NCBI RefSeq assembly: GCF_000620465.1
Contig: NZ_JIBE01000003.1
Location: 1,693,637 to 1,757,636 of the forward strand
DNA from: Ralstonia sp. UNC404CL21Col
GTDB lineage: Bacteria; Pseudomonadota; Gammaproteobacteria; Burkholderiales; Burkholderiaceae
Length of the DNA stretch: 64,000 nt
Direction of reading: 5' to 3'
Positions 24,128 through 33,124 of this stretch are shown piece by piece. A program made the position numbers and the translations under genes. The notes under the pieces are model-generated. The model saw only the letters and a list, made by a program, of their open reading frames with translations, did no database searches and was not told the origin of the DNA. Position 1 is the first letter of the stretch; each line of letters opens with the position of its first letter.

Positions 24128-25022
24128 GAACGGAACTGAGCCCGGCTGGGAGCTGTATCGGACGTTTCTTGCTGTTGTGCGAGAAGGATCGCTGTCGGGC
24201 GCCGCCCGCGCACTGGGGCTGACGCAGCCCACGGCAGGGCGGCATGTCGATGCGCTCGAACGTGCGCTGGGCATGTCGCTCTTCATCCGAACGCAGCAGG
24301 GACTGAGCCCCACAGAAACTGCGCTATCGCTGCGGCCGTTTGCGGAATCGCTCGAAGCCACGAGCGCCGCCTTGCTGCGCGCCGCGTCCAGCCAGGGCGA
24401 AGGCGTGCGCGGCACCGTGCGCATCACCGCCAGCGAGGTGGTGGCGGTGGAGGTGCTGCCGCCCATCCTCGCCGATCTGCACGCCGCCTATCCGGAGCTG
24501 ACGCTCGAGCTGGTGCCTTCGAACCGGATGGAAGACCTGTTGCGCCGCGAGGCGGACATCGCCGTGCGCATGCAGCCACCGAGCCAGGGCGTGCTCGTCG
24601 CGCGGCACTTGGGGGAGATTGAATTGGGGCTGTTTGCGCACCAGCGCTATCTGGCACAGCGCGGCACGCCAACCACGGTGGAAGAACTCGCTGGCCACAC
24701 GTTGATCGGCTACGACAAGGAGAACGCATTCCTGCGCAGCGTGCGAGCACAGTTCCCGTGGATCCAACGCAACCGCTTCGCACTGCGCACCGACAGTGAC
24801 CTGGCTGCAATTGCTGCGCTGCGCGCCGGCTTTGGCATCGGCTTCTGCCAGGTGGGCCTGGTGCGGCACAACGCAGATCTGGTTCGGCTGTTCGGCAGTC
24901 AGGTCTCCATCACGCTCGACACCTGGCTCGCCATGCACGAAGACCTGCGTGACAGCCCGCGCTGCCGCGTCGTGTTTGATGCGTTGGCGACGGGGCTGCT
25001 GCGTTACATCAACGGCGATTGA
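24126..25022 (+). CDS. LysR family transcriptional regulator
   Basis: A 298-residue LysR regulator. The N-terminal helix-turn-helix reads REGSLSGAARALGLTQPTAGRHVDALERALG (about 18-48) and the remainder is a substrate-binding-like effector domain (about 90-298). The start at 24126 gives the normal short lead before WELYRTFLAV. Longer readings from 23787 run through the opposite gene. Divergent from the NAD-dependent epimerase gene, which it probably controls. Confidence 0.9.
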   Translation: MNGTEPGWELYRTFLAVVREGSLSGAARALGLTQPTAGRHVDALERALGMSLFIRTQQGLSPTETALSLRPFAESLEATSAALLRAASSQGEGVRGTVRITASEVVAVEVLPPILADLHAAYPELTLELVPSNRMEDLLRREADIAVRMQPPSQGVLVARHLGEIELGLFAHQRYLAQRGTPTTVEELAGHTLIGYDKENAFLRSVRAQFPWIQRNRFALRTDSDLAAIAALRAGFGIGFCQVGLVRHNADLVRLFGSQVSITLDTWLAMHEDLRDSPRCRVVFDALATGLLRYINGD

Positions 25023-25034
25023 TCGATCGCGTTG

Positions 25035-25250
25035 TCAGCGGCCCTGGCGCAGTGGGTCGAGCAGACCCTTCAGGCCGTTGTGATCCAGCTCCTGCATCAG
25101 CGCCAGCAAGCGGCCGATCTGCCCCGGCGGAAAGCCCTCGCGCGCGAACCAGTTGAGGTAATGGCCCGGCAGGTCGGCAATCAGGCGGCCCTTGTACTTG
25201 CCGAAGGGCATTTGCGTGGTGACGAGGCGTTGGAGGTCTTCGGGGTTCAT
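25035..25250 (-). CDS. small DUF3820 (QSregVF_b) family protein
   Basis: A 71-residue protein matching DUF3820: MPFGKYKGRLIADLPGHYLNWFAREGFP, then GQIGRLLALMQELDHNGL. The family is sometimes named putative quorum-sensing-regulated virulence factor, a label that rests on little evidence; the core motif resembles a nuclease-associated helical domain. The start at 25250 lies five bases from the stop of the upstream LysR gene on the same strand, so they may share a transcript. Role here unknown. Confidence 0.75.
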   Translation of the reverse strand: MNPEDLQRLVTTQMPFGKYKGRLIADLPGHYLNWFAREGFPPGQIGRLLALMQELDHNGLKGLLDPLRQGR

Positions 25251-25255
25251 GGGCG

Positions 25256-26164
25256 CTATTGTGCCGCCGATGCGGGGACGAACGTGGGCACCTGCTCCAA
25301 CAAATGCCCCACAAAACCGGAGAGCTTCGGCAGCGGCCGCCGATCCTGCCGATACACGACATGAATCGGCCGCGGCTCGGGCGCATACGCTTGCAGCACG
25401 CGCACGAGTCGGCCGCTGGCCAGGTCTTCGGCGACGAGCACTTCGGGCTGCAGCAGCAGGCCCGCACCGGCAACCGCTGCCGCGCGCAAGCCATGGCCGT
25501 CGTTGCAGGTGAAGGCCGGGTCGTCGCGCCAGGGCGTGGCGCCGCTCCAGCCGGCAAGCTGCCACGCATTGCGGTTGTTCCACACCATGTGCGACAGGCA
25601 GCGATGCTGCGGCAGGTCGGCCGGCGTTTCCGGTCGGCCGTACCGCGCCAGATACTCCGGCGACGCGCAGATGACCATGCGATACACGCACAGCGGCTTG
25701 GCCACCAGATCGGCATCGCCCAGGGGCCCGATGCGGACGGCGAGATCGAACCCTTCGTCGACGAGATCGACCATGCTGTTGCTGAGGTTCAACTCCACGC
25801 GCACCTGCGGATGCGCCTGCTGGAAGGTCGCGGCCAGTGGTGCGATCACGCACGCGCCGAACGTGGTCGGCGCGCTCACGCGCAGCGTGCCCGAAGGCGA
25901 CGCGCGCAGCCGTTCGACGGACGTTTCCGCCCAGCGCACCTGTTCCAGCACACGCTTGGCATCTTCGTAGAACACGCGGCCGGCGTCGGTCAGGCTTTGG
26001 CGGCGCGTGCTGCGCTGGAGCAGGCGTGCGCCCAGTTGCGTCTCCAGAGCGCTCACATATTTGCCGACCATCACCGCGGACATCTCGAGCCGCGCCGCCG
26101 CCTCGGTGAAGTTGCCGCCTTCGACCACGGCAACGAAGGTCTCCATGCTGCGCAGCTTGTCCAT
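25256..26164 (-). CDS. LysR family transcriptional regulator
   Basis: A 302-residue LysR regulator. The helix-turn-helix is in GGNFTEAAARLEMSAVMVGKYVSALE, then RRQSLTDAGRVFYEDAKRVL, followed by the effector domain with VRIGPLGDADLVAKPL. I chose the ATG at 26164 (MDKLRSMETFVAV, the common LysR opening) instead of the ATG at 26176; a palindrome overlaps the latter and would then lie in the promoter. It is divergent from the short-chain dehydrogenase gene at 26272, the likely target. Confidence 0.9.
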   Translation of the reverse strand: MDKLRSMETFVAVVEGGNFTEAAARLEMSAVMVGKYVSALETQLGARLLQRSTRRQSLTDAGRVFYEDAKRVLEQVRWAETSVERLRASPSGTLRVSAPTTFGACVIAPLAATFQQAHPQVRVELNLSNSMVDLVDEGFDLAVRIGPLGDADLVAKPLCVYRMVICASPEYLARYGRPETPADLPQHRCLSHMVWNNRNAWQLAGWSGATPWRDDPAFTCNDGHGLRAAAVAGAGLLLQPEVLVAEDLASGRLVRVLQAYAPEPRPIHVVYRQDRRPLPKLSGFVGHLLEQVPTFVPASAAQ

Positions 26165-26187
26165 ATTCCGAACCATTGATTTGGAAT
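26165..26187. promoter_or_regulatory. palindrome at LysR start, putative operator
   Basis: A 23-base imperfect dyad with outer arms ATTCC and GGAAT (26165-26169 and 26183-26187) lies immediately before the chosen LysR start. It fits an autoregulatory LysR operator; a related ATTCC half-site occurs near 26253, before the dehydrogenase start. Confidence 0.5.
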
Positions 26188-26271
26188 GCCCGAAGGTATC
26201 ACGGCTTTATCGCATGAGGGGTTCGGCCAAGAATAGGCGCCATTCCAACCGGATTTGCGAAGGAGCACAGC

Positions 26272-26877
26272 ATGAAAATCGTCGTGATTGGCGCCAGCGG
26301 CACACTGGGCCGCGCCGTGGTGGCAGAACTGGAGCAGGGCGGTACGCACGAAATCATCCGCGTCGGCCGCACGCAGGGCGAACATCAAGTCGACATCACC
26401 AACGCAGACAGCGTGGCAGCGCTGTTCGACAGGCTCGGTCGGGTCGACGCCATCGTCTCCACCGCGGGCAATCTGTTCTTCGGGCCGTTGACCAAGATGA
26501 CGGCCGCGGATTTCAACGTGGGCCTGCAGGACAAGCTGCTCGGCCAGGTGCGCCTGGCGCTGGTCGGTCAGCATTATCTGAACGACGGCGGCTCGATCAC
26601 GCTGACGACCGGCATCGTGGGGCAGGAGCCGATCGCACAAGGCGCCAACGCCACTGCGGTGAACGCGGGGGTGGAGGGCTTTGTGCGCGCCGCCGCGTGC
26701 GAGCTGCCGCGCGGCATCCGCATCAACGCTGTGAGCCCGACGGTGCTGACCGAATCCATGGAGGCATATGGCCCGTTCTTCCCGGGCTTCGAGCCGGTCT
26801 CGGCAGCACGCGCGGCGTTGGCGTATCGGCGCAGCGTGGAGGGCGTGCAGAGCGGCCGGGTGTATCGCGTGGGCTGA
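26272..26877 (+). CDS. short-chain dehydrogenase-like protein lacking the Tyr/Lys active site
   Basis: A 201-residue protein with the Rossmann motif VVIGASGTLGRAVVAEL at the N-terminus and SDR-like segments VDAIVSTAG, ITLTTGIVG and RINAVSPTVLTES. At the place of the catalytic Tyr-x3-Lys the sequence reads GANATAVNAGVEGF, so both residues are missing. It is also short for the family. It therefore may bind NADP without normal dehydrogenase chemistry. AAGGAG precedes the start. Divergent from a LysR gene that probably regulates it. Confidence 0.82.
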   Translation: MKIVVIGASGTLGRAVVAELEQGGTHEIIRVGRTQGEHQVDITNADSVAALFDRLGRVDAIVSTAGNLFFGPLTKMTAADFNVGLQDKLLGQVRLALVGQHYLNDGGSITLTTGIVGQEPIAQGANATAVNAGVEGFVRAAACELPRGIRINAVSPTVLTESMEAYGPFFPGFEPVSAARAALAYRRSVEGVQSGRVYRVG

Positions 26878-27032
26878 GTCCGCCCAGGTCGTGAACACGT
26901 TAAGTTTCGGGGTATCTCCCCCTTGCCCGCGTGGCGTGACTCCTTCTAGACTCGTTCATCCCCGACCCATCGGTCGGTCAATCGCAGATTCAGGGCGGGC
27001 GCAGACCCGCTCGACCTATCTCAGGAGACGGC

Positions 27033-28181
27033 ATGAAGGTATCGCGCGCATCCCGCATTGCATTCGCCGCGACGGCGCTGTTGGCCGGTACGGCATTCGC
27101 CCAGGTGAAGGTCGGCATCACGGTGTCGGCCACCGGGCCGGCGGCGTCGCTGGGGATTCCCGAGAAGAACACCGTGGCGCTGCTGCCCAAGGAAATCGCC
27201 GGCAAGAAGGTCGAGTACATCGTGCTCGACGATGCGTCTGACACGACCACCGCCGTCAAGAACACGCGCAAGCTCATCACCGAAGACAAGGTCGACCTGG
27301 TGATCGGTTCGACTGTCACGCCCAACTCGCTGGCGATGGTCGACGTGGTGGCCGAGAACGAAACGCCGATGATCACCCTGGCCGCCTCCGCGCGGATCGT
27401 CGAGCCGATGGACGCCAAGCGCGCGTGGGTCTTCAAGACGCCGCAGAACGATTCCCACATGGCAACGGCCATTGCCGAGCACATGGCAAACCATGGCGTA
27501 AAGACCGTCGCGCTGATCGGCTTTGCCGATGCCTATGGCGATTCGTGGGCGCAGGAGTTCGACAAGGTGGCGGGGCTGCGCAAGCTGAAGGTTGTCGCCA
27601 ACGAGCGGTTTGCGCGCACCGATACGTCGGTGACGGGCCAGGTGCTGAAGATCATGGCGGCCAATCCGGATGCAGTGCTGATCGCAGGCTCAGGTACGCC
27701 GGCCGCGCTGCCCGAACGCGCGCTCAAGGAGCGGGGCTACAAGGGCAAGCTGTATCAGACGCACGGCGTGGCGAACGCCGACTTCCTGCGTGTGTGCGGC
27801 AAGGACTGCGAAGGCACGTTCCTGCCGGCGGGCCCGATCCTGGTGGCCGAGCAGCTGCCGGACAGCAACCCGGTGAAGAAGCCGGCGCTGGCGTACAAGA
27901 CGGCATATGAGAAGACGTACGGCGGACAAGTCTCCACCTTCGGCGGCCACATGTGGGATGCCGGTTTGTTGCTCACCAACGCGATGCCGGAAGCGCTGAA
28001 AAAGGGCCAACCGGGCACGCCGGCGTTCCGCAAGGGATTGCGCGACGCGATGGAGACGACGACCAATCTGGCGATCTCGCACGGCGTGATGAATATGAAC
28101 GCGAAGGACCACCTTGGTCTGGACCAGCGCTCGCGCGTCATGGTCGAAATCAAGGACGGCAAGTGGAAGCTGCAGAATTGA
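27033..28181 (+). CDS. orphan ABC transporter substrate-binding protein (HAAT family)
   Basis: A 382-residue periplasmic protein. The signal peptide ends near ATALLAGTAFA-Q (residue 24); the rest is a type I periplasmic-binding fold of the branched-chain amino acid/amide group (VKVGITVSATGPAASLGIPEKNTVALLPKEI; TPMITLAAS; GFADAYGDSWAQEF). No permease or ATPase genes are adjacent, so it must share a transporter encoded elsewhere or act with a sensor. The start has CAGGAGAC upstream. A strong bidirectional terminator follows. Confidence 0.88.
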   Translation: MKVSRASRIAFAATALLAGTAFAQVKVGITVSATGPAASLGIPEKNTVALLPKEIAGKKVEYIVLDDASDTTTAVKNTRKLITEDKVDLVIGSTVTPNSLAMVDVVAENETPMITLAASARIVEPMDAKRAWVFKTPQNDSHMATAIAEHMANHGVKTVALIGFADAYGDSWAQEFDKVAGLRKLKVVANERFARTDTSVTGQVLKIMAANPDAVLIAGSGTPAALPERALKERGYKGKLYQTHGVANADFLRVCGKDCEGTFLPAGPILVAEQLPDSNPVKKPALAYKTAYEKTYGGQVSTFGGHMWDAGLLLTNAMPEALKKGQPGTPAFRKGLRDAMETTTNLAISHGVMNMNAKDHLGLDQRSRVMVEIKDGKWKLQN

Positions 28182-28207
28182 CGATGTAGCCAACGTCATC
28201 GGCCCAC

Positions 28208-28239
28208 GCAAAACGCACGGTTCGCGCCGTGCGTTTTGC
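28208..28239. terminator. bidirectional intrinsic terminator
   Basis: A perfect 13-base stem (GCAAAACGCACGG and complement) with a 6-base loop and T runs on either side, between the convergent binding-protein and aldo/keto reductase genes. Confidence 0.85.
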
Positions 28240-28256
28240 TTTGTCTGGCGGAGGGC

Positions 28257-29270
28257 TCAAGCGTTGACGACGCTTTGCGGCACTGGCGACGCCGTGGTTT
28301 CCGGCAGCGCAGCGTCGATTTCCGCGAGATCCGCATCCGTCAGTTTCAGGCTGGCCGCGCCGAGCAGGCCGTCAAGCTGATCCGGCCGTCGCACGCCGAC
28401 GATCGCGCCCGTCACCACCGGGTTGCGCAGCGTCCACGCGATGGCGACTTCGGCGGGCGTGCGTCCATGCCGGGCGCCGACGCCACGCAGCACCTCCACC
28501 AGCGCCAGGTTGCGCGTCAGATTCGGCTCCTGAAATTCGGGGCTGCGCTGCGCGCGCCAGTCATTGGCCGGCAGCGCGGCGATGCGCTCGCGCGTCATGC
28601 GCCCCGACAGCAGTCCCGATTGCAGCGGCGAATAGACGATGTTGCCGATGCCATGCGCCGCCGTGTACGGCAGGATGGATTCCTCGATGCCCCGCATCAG
28701 CAGCGAGTAGGGCGGTTGCAGCGAGGCAATCGGCGCGACGGAGCGGGCGCGTTCCATTTGCGCCGCATCGAAATTCGACACGCCGATATGGCGGATCTTG
28801 CCAGCGCGGCGTGCCTCCGCCAGCGCGCCAATGGCGGCTTCGATCGATTGCTCCGGCGCCCCGGGCGGGAAGGCCGGCCAGTGGATCTGGTATAGGTCGA
28901 TCGCGTCCACGTTCAGGCGGCGCAGGCTCTCGTCGATTTCACGTGAAAGCGATGCGGGGTCGAGCGAATGCGAAATCCGCCCCTGCGCGTCCCACACCAG
29001 CGAACCCTTGGTGAACACGTACGGGCGGCGGTCTGCGGGCAACGTGCGCAGCGCGCGGCCGACCACCGTTTCCGCGTGGCCCAGCCCATAGGCGGCAGCG
29101 GTATCGATCCAGTTGATGCCGGCGTCCGCAGCGGCGGCGATGGCGGCAATGGAATCGCGATCGTCCTGCGCGCCCCAGCCATATTCCCAGTTGCCGCCGC
29201 CCGTGGCCCACGTGCCGAAGCCGAGTGGAGAGATGTGCAGGTCGGATTGACCGAGTTGTCGTGTCTGCAT
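28257..29270 (-). CDS. aldo/keto reductase
   Basis: A 337-residue NADP-dependent oxidoreductase of the aldo/keto reductase fold. The catalytic tetrad can be read as Asp and Tyr in WIDTAAAYGLGHAE, Lys in YVFTKGSLVW and His in LYQIHWPAFPPG, so it should be active. Typical opening LGFGTWATGG and C-terminal cofactor segment GAIVGVRRPDQLDGLLGA are present. It is divergent from a LysR gene 86 bases away, the probable regulator. A 12-base parS-like core lies inside the gene at 28937-28948. Confidence 0.93.
   Translation of the reverse strand: MQTRQLGQSDLHISPLGFGTWATGGGNWEYGWGAQDDRDSIAAIAAAADAGINWIDTAAAYGLGHAETVVGRALRTLPADRRPYVFTKGSLVWDAQGRISHSLDPASLSREIDESLRRLNVDAIDLYQIHWPAFPPGAPEQSIEAAIGALAEARRAGKIRHIGVSNFDAAQMERARSVAPIASLQPPYSLLMRGIEESILPYTAAHGIGNIVYSPLQSGLLSGRMTRERIAALPANDWRAQRSPEFQEPNLTRNLALVEVLRGVGARHGRTPAEVAIAWTLRNPVVTGAIVGVRRPDQLDGLLGAASLKLTDADLAEIDAALPETTASPVPQSVVNA
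28937..28948. other. parS-like core (degenerate)
   Basis: TTTCACGTGAAA, the inner 12 bases of the 16-base parS palindrome, but with both outer pairs different (GA...GC instead of TG...CA). It lies 1.35 kb left of the perfect parS pair. ParB affinity is uncertain. Confidence 0.35.
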
Positions 29271-29356
29271 GGCGATGTCCTTGTCAGGTCAGGGAGAGGA
29301 GTCGCCAGTCTAGGCAGCGCGGTCGCGCCGATTAAGTGGATAGAATCGGATGCACT

Positions 29357-30277
29357 ATGAAGACAGAATTCACAATCGATCCGGACCTGCTGCCCGCGCT
29401 GGATGGACTGCGCCGCGTTGCGGAGGCGGGGAGCTTCACGCAGGCGGCCGCAGCGCTGGATGTTTCGACGTCTGCGCTGTCGCAGACCATCCGGCGTTTG
29501 GAGTCCGCGCTCGGCGCGCAATTGTTGGCGCGTACCACGCGGCAGGTGAGTGCAACCGAAGCCGGCGAAGCCTTGCTCGCGGTCGTGCGGCCGAGCCTCG
29601 ATGCACTGTACGGCGCCATGGCCGAAGTGGGGGAGCGCGCCACAGAGCCGCGCGGCGCGTTGCGCGTGACGGCCTCCCGCGTCGCCTATCAGGCGGTGCT
29701 GCAGCCGGTGCTGGGCGATTTTCTCGCGCGCTATCCGCGCATCGATCTGGAGGTCTCGGTGGACGACGGCCTATCCGCCATCGTCGCCGACCGCTTTGAT
29801 GTCGGCATCCGCTTCGGCGAGCGTGTCGAGCGCGACATGGTGGGCGTGCCAATCGGGCCGGCGCGCCGCATTGCGGTGGTGGCCAGCGCCGAGTATCTGC
29901 AAACGCATGGCACGCCCGGCTCCCCCGACGCCCTGCGCGGCCATCGGTGTATCCGATACCGTTTTCCAAGCAGCGGCGCCTTGTACGACTGGGAGTTTGC
30001 CGCACCCGGCGGCGGCGCCAACCAGTCGGCGGATGTGGTGGGCGGCTTCATCGCCAATGACGTGCTGGCGATGGTCGAGGCGGCGAAGCAGGGCGTGGGC
30101 TTGGCGCACGTGCTGGAAGACCTCGTCGCCGACGATGTGGCGGCTGGCCGCTTGGTTCGGGTGCTCGAAGATTGGTGCCCGCCGATGTATCGCTTCCATC
30201 TCTATTTCCCCCCGCATGCCGCAGATGCCGGGCAAGCTGCGCGTGTTCATCGATTTTCTGCAGGCACGCTCGGCTAA
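29357..30277 (+). CDS. LysR family transcriptional regulator, probable C-terminal frameshift
   Basis: A 306-residue reading frame with a LysR helix-turn-helix (AGSFTQAAAALDVSTSALSQTIRRLE) and effector domain. After YRFHLYFP the frame gives an unusual end (PHAADAGQAARVHRF...). In the next frame the DNA encodes PRMPQMPGKLRVFIDFLQA, which is the normal LysR C-terminus, ending at 30287. The switch coincides with a run of six C at 30208-30213; removing one C restores the expected protein. This is either a sequencing error, a real mutation or a slippage site. The rest of the protein is intact. The gene is divergent from the aldo/keto reductase. Confidence 0.85.
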   Translation: MKTEFTIDPDLLPALDGLRRVAEAGSFTQAAAALDVSTSALSQTIRRLESALGAQLLARTTRQVSATEAGEALLAVVRPSLDALYGAMAEVGERATEPRGALRVTASRVAYQAVLQPVLGDFLARYPRIDLEVSVDDGLSAIVADRFDVGIRFGERVERDMVGVPIGPARRIAVVASAEYLQTHGTPGSPDALRGHRCIRYRFPSSGALYDWEFAAPGGGANQSADVVGGFIANDVLAMVEAAKQGVGLAHVLEDLVADDVAAGRLVRVLEDWCPPMYRFHLYFPPHAADAGQAARVHRFSAGTLG

Positions 30278-30301
30278 AGGTGAGTAACCGTCGGCGGAAT
30301 G

Positions 30302-30317
30302 TGTTTCACGTGAAACA
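30302..30317. other. parS: parS centromere site 1
   Basis: TGTTTCACGTGAAACA, the perfect 16-base palindrome bound by chromosomal ParB. It lies upstream of mnmG, 3.6 kb from parB. Confidence 0.95.
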
Positions 30318-30341
30318 CAAACGTCGCGACCAAGCGGTGCA

Positions 30342-30357
30342 TGTTTCACGTGAAACA
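30342..30357. other. parS: parS centromere site 2
   Basis: A second perfect TGTTTCACGTGAAACA, exactly 40 bases from site 1, giving nearly the same helical face. Confidence 0.95.
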
Positions 30358-30420
30358 CGAAAAGCAGGGGAATTTCGTCCCGATTGCCGCATGGCCGAAC
30401 TGCGGTGTAGCCGCGCGACT

Positions 30421-30426
30421 TATAAT
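30421..30426 (+). promoter_or_regulatory. -10 element of mnmG promoter
   Basis: A perfect TATAAT 44 bases before the mnmG start and 64 bases past parS site 2. No convincing -35 box is spaced correctly, so the promoter may be weak or activator-dependent. Confidence 0.5.
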
Positions 30427-30469
30427 TCCGCTTCTCCAATTTTTGATGCCTCCATGCGAGGAGGAAGCC

Positions 30470-32419
30470 ATGCTGTATCCAATTGAATTCGATGTGATCG
30501 TGGTGGGCGGCGGACACGCCGGCACCGAGGCCGCGCTGGCGGCAGCGCGCATGGGGTGTCAGACCCTGCTGCTGACGCACAACATCGAGACGCTGGGGCA
30601 GATGAGCTGCAATCCGTCCATCGGAGGCATCGGCAAGGGCCATCTGGTCAAGGAAGTGGACGCCTTGGGCGGGGCCATGGCCATCGCGACGGACGAGGGC
30701 GGCATCCAGTTCCGTATCCTCAATTCCAGCAAGGGCCCGGCGGTGCGGGCGACGCGCGCCCAGGCAGACCGCGTGCTGTACAAGGCGGCGATCCGTCATC
30801 GCCTCGAAAACCAGCCGAACCTGATGTTGTTCCAGCAGGCCGTGGAAGACCTGCTTGTTGAAGGAGATCGTGTCGTCGGGGCGGTGACGCAGGTCGGCGT
30901 GCAGTTTCGCGCACGTGCTGTCGTGCTGACGGCCGGGACGTTCCTGGATGGCAAGATCCACGTCGGACTGAATAACTACACGGGCGGGCGTGCGGGCGAC
31001 CCCGCCGCGGTATCGCTGTCGGCGCGTTTGAAGGAATTGAAGCTGCCGCAAGGGCGCCTCAAGACCGGTACGCCGCCGCGCATCGATGGCCGGTCCATCG
31101 ATTTTTCGGTGCTCCAAGAGCAACCGGGCGATCTCGACCCGGTGCCGGTGTTCTCGTTCATGGGCCGCGCGGACATGCATCCGCGCCAAGTGCCATGCTG
31201 GGTGACGCACACCAACGAGCGCACGCACGACATCATCCGCGCCGGGCTGGACCGCTCCCCGATGTACACGGGCGTGATCGAAGGGGTGGGACCGCGCTAC
31301 TGCCCCAGCATCGAAGACAAGATCCACCGCTTTGCCAGCAAGGACAGCCACCAGATTTTCCTGGAGCCGGAAGGTCTGACGACGAACGAGTTTTACCCGA
31401 ATGGCGTGTCGACCAGCCTGCCGTTTGATGTGCAGCTGGACCTGATCCACTCGATGCGCGGGCTGGAAAACGCCCACATCCTGCGGCCCGGTTACGCCAT
31501 CGAGTACGACTACTTCGATCCGCGCGGGCTCAAGGCTTCGCTGGAATCGAAGGCGATTTCCGGTCTGTTCTTCGCCGGCCAGATCAACGGGACAACCGGT
31601 TACGAAGAGGCTGCGGCGCAAGGCCTGCTGGCGGGTATCAACGCCGGCCTGCAAGTGCAGGGCAAGGATGCTTGGACGCCTCGGCGCGATCAGGCTTATC
31701 TGGGCGTGCTCGTCGACGATCTCATCACCCGGGGCGTGACCGAGCCGTATCGTATGTTCACCAGCCGGGCCGAGTTCCGCCTCAGCCTGCGTGAAGACAA
31801 CGCCGACATGCGCCTGACCGAAGTCGGCCGCGCATTGGGCGTCGTCGACGATGCGCGCTGGGATGCGTTCAACCGGAAGCGTGACGCTGTTTCACGTGAA
31901 ACAGAGCGTCTCAAGTCGACCTGGGTGAATTCGGCCACGCTTCCGTTGGAAGATGCTGAGCCGGTGCTGGGCAAGGGCATTGAGCGTGAGTACGCCTTGG
32001 CCGACTTGCTGCGCCGCCCGAACGTGACGTACGAAACGCTCATGGGTATGCAGGGCGGCAAGTACGCGCTCGAATCGCCCTTGGCTGAAGACCCGTTGCT
32101 GGCCGAGCAGATCCGCGAGCAGGTCGAGATCGGCATCAAATACCACGGATACATCGCCCGGCAAGCCGATGAAGTCGAGCGCCTCGGTGCAAACGAAAAC
32201 ACACGTCTGCCGGCCGATTTCGATTATTCGCAGGTGCGCGGCCTGTCGATCGAGGTCCAGCAAAAGCTTGCCAAGCACAAGCCGGAAACCATCGGGCAGG
32301 CTTCGCGTATCTCCGGCATCACGCCGGCCGCCGTGTCACTGCTGCTTGTGCATTTGAAGAAGGGCGTGCTGCGTGGCCAAGTCGGCCCGCGCGCCAGTGC
32401 AGAAGGTGAGGCCGCTTGA
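30470..32419 (+). CDS. mnmG: tRNA uridine-5-carboxymethylaminomethyl synthesis enzyme
   Basis: A 649-residue FAD enzyme (GidA) that, with MnmE, modifies the wobble uridine of tRNAs reading two-codon boxes. The FAD-binding motif [19 protein letters not shown] opens the protein, and the family signature [11 protein letters not shown] is present; the C-terminal helical domain that binds MnmE is complete. The start at 30470 follows a strong GAGGAGGAAGCC site. A perfect parS sequence lies inside the gene, coding for V-S-R-E-T. First gene of the mnmG-rsmG-parA-parB group. Confidence 0.97.
   Translation: MLYPIEFDVIVVGGGHAGTEAALAAARMGCQTLLLTHNIETLGQMSCNPSIGGIGKGHLVKEVDALGGAMAIATDEGGIQFRILNSSKGPAVRATRAQADRVLYKAAIRHRLENQPNLMLFQQAVEDLLVEGDRVVGAVTQVGVQFRARAVVLTAGTFLDGKIHVGLNNYTGGRAGDPAAVSLSARLKELKLPQGRLKTGTPPRIDGRSIDFSVLQEQPGDLDPVPVFSFMGRADMHPRQVPCWVTHTNERTHDIIRAGLDRSPMYTGVIEGVGPRYCPSIEDKIHRFASKDSHQIFLEPEGLTTNEFYPNGVSTSLPFDVQLDLIHSMRGLENAHILRPGYAIEYDYFDPRGLKASLESKAISGLFFAGQINGTTGYEEAAAQGLLAGINAGLQVQGKDAWTPRRDQAYLGVLVDDLITRGVTEPYRMFTSRAEFRLSLREDNADMRLTEVGRALGVVDDARWDAFNRKRDAVSRETERLKSTWVNSATLPLEDAEPVLGKGIEREYALADLLRRPNVTYETLMGMQGGKYALESPLAEDPLLAEQIREQVEIGIKYHGYIARQADEVERLGANENTRLPADFDYSQVRGLSIEVQQKLAKHKPETIGQASRISGITPAAVSLLLVHLKKGVLRGQVGPRASAEGEAA
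31888..31903. other. parS: parS centromere site 3, inside mnmG
   Basis: A perfect TGTTTCACGTGAAACA within the mnmG coding sequence, read as codons for Val-Ser-Arg-Glu-Thr. It is 1.5 kb from the upstream pair and 1.2 kb from parA. Confidence 0.93.
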
Positions 32420-33087
32420 TGGCGAATGCACTGACAGACGCCCGGGCAGAGCTGGAGGCCGGCGCGCGTGCGCTTGGGTTGTCGCTGGATGAAGCGCAAG
32501 TCGACCGTTTACTGGCGTACCAGGGCCTGCTGGCCAAATGGAACCGCGTCTATAACCTGACCGCCATTCGTGATGCCGGCGACATGCTGACGCATCACCT
32601 GCTGGATTCGCTGTCGGCCGTATCGCGCATCGCCGAGCTGGCCCGCCGTGCGCAACCCGACGCACCGCGCGTGCTGGACGTCGGTGCGGGCGGCGGCCTG
32701 CCGGGCATTCCGCTCGCCATCGCCTTTCCGGATGTCAGCGTCACGATGGTCGACATCGTGCAGAAAAAGACCGCCTTCCTGACGCAGTGCCGCGCCGAGC
32801 TTGGCCTGACCAACGCTCAGTCGCATTGGGGCCACGTGGAAAAGCTGACCGATGCCACCGGCTATGGCGTCATCACCTCGCGCGCCTTTGCCGAACTGGT
32901 CGATTTTGTGAATCTGGCCGGGCATCTGCTGGCCCCGGGTGGCCGCATGGTCGCCATGAAGGGCGTGCGCCCGGATGCCGAAATCGATCGTCTGCCCGCC
33001 GGCTGGGCCGTCGAGTCCATCGAGCGCCTGACCGTGCCAGGGCTGCCGGCCGAGCGTCACTTGGTCATCCTCGCGCCGTCGGCGTGA
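32419..33087 (+). CDS. rsmG: 16S rRNA (guanine527-N7)-methyltransferase
   Basis: A 222-residue Rossmann-fold methyltransferase (GidB) that methylates N7 of G527 in 16S rRNA using S-adenosylmethionine. SAM-binding motif [17 protein letters not shown] and the N-terminal NLTAIRD segment are characteristic. Its ATG at 32419 overlaps the mnmG stop by one base (TGATG), so the two are coupled; a TTG three bases earlier is a less likely start. Confidence 0.96.
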   Translation: MANALTDARAELEAGARALGLSLDEAQVDRLLAYQGLLAKWNRVYNLTAIRDAGDMLTHHLLDSLSAVSRIAELARRAQPDAPRVLDVGAGGGLPGIPLAIAFPDVSVTMVDIVQKKTAFLTQCRAELGLTNAQSHWGHVEKLTDATGYGVITSRAFAELVDFVNLAGHLLAPGGRMVAMKGVRPDAEIDRLPAGWAVESIERLTVPGLPAERHLVILAPSA

Positions 33088-33124
33088 GCGAATGTTGTAG
33101 CGAGCCATTCACCGCAGAGGAGTC

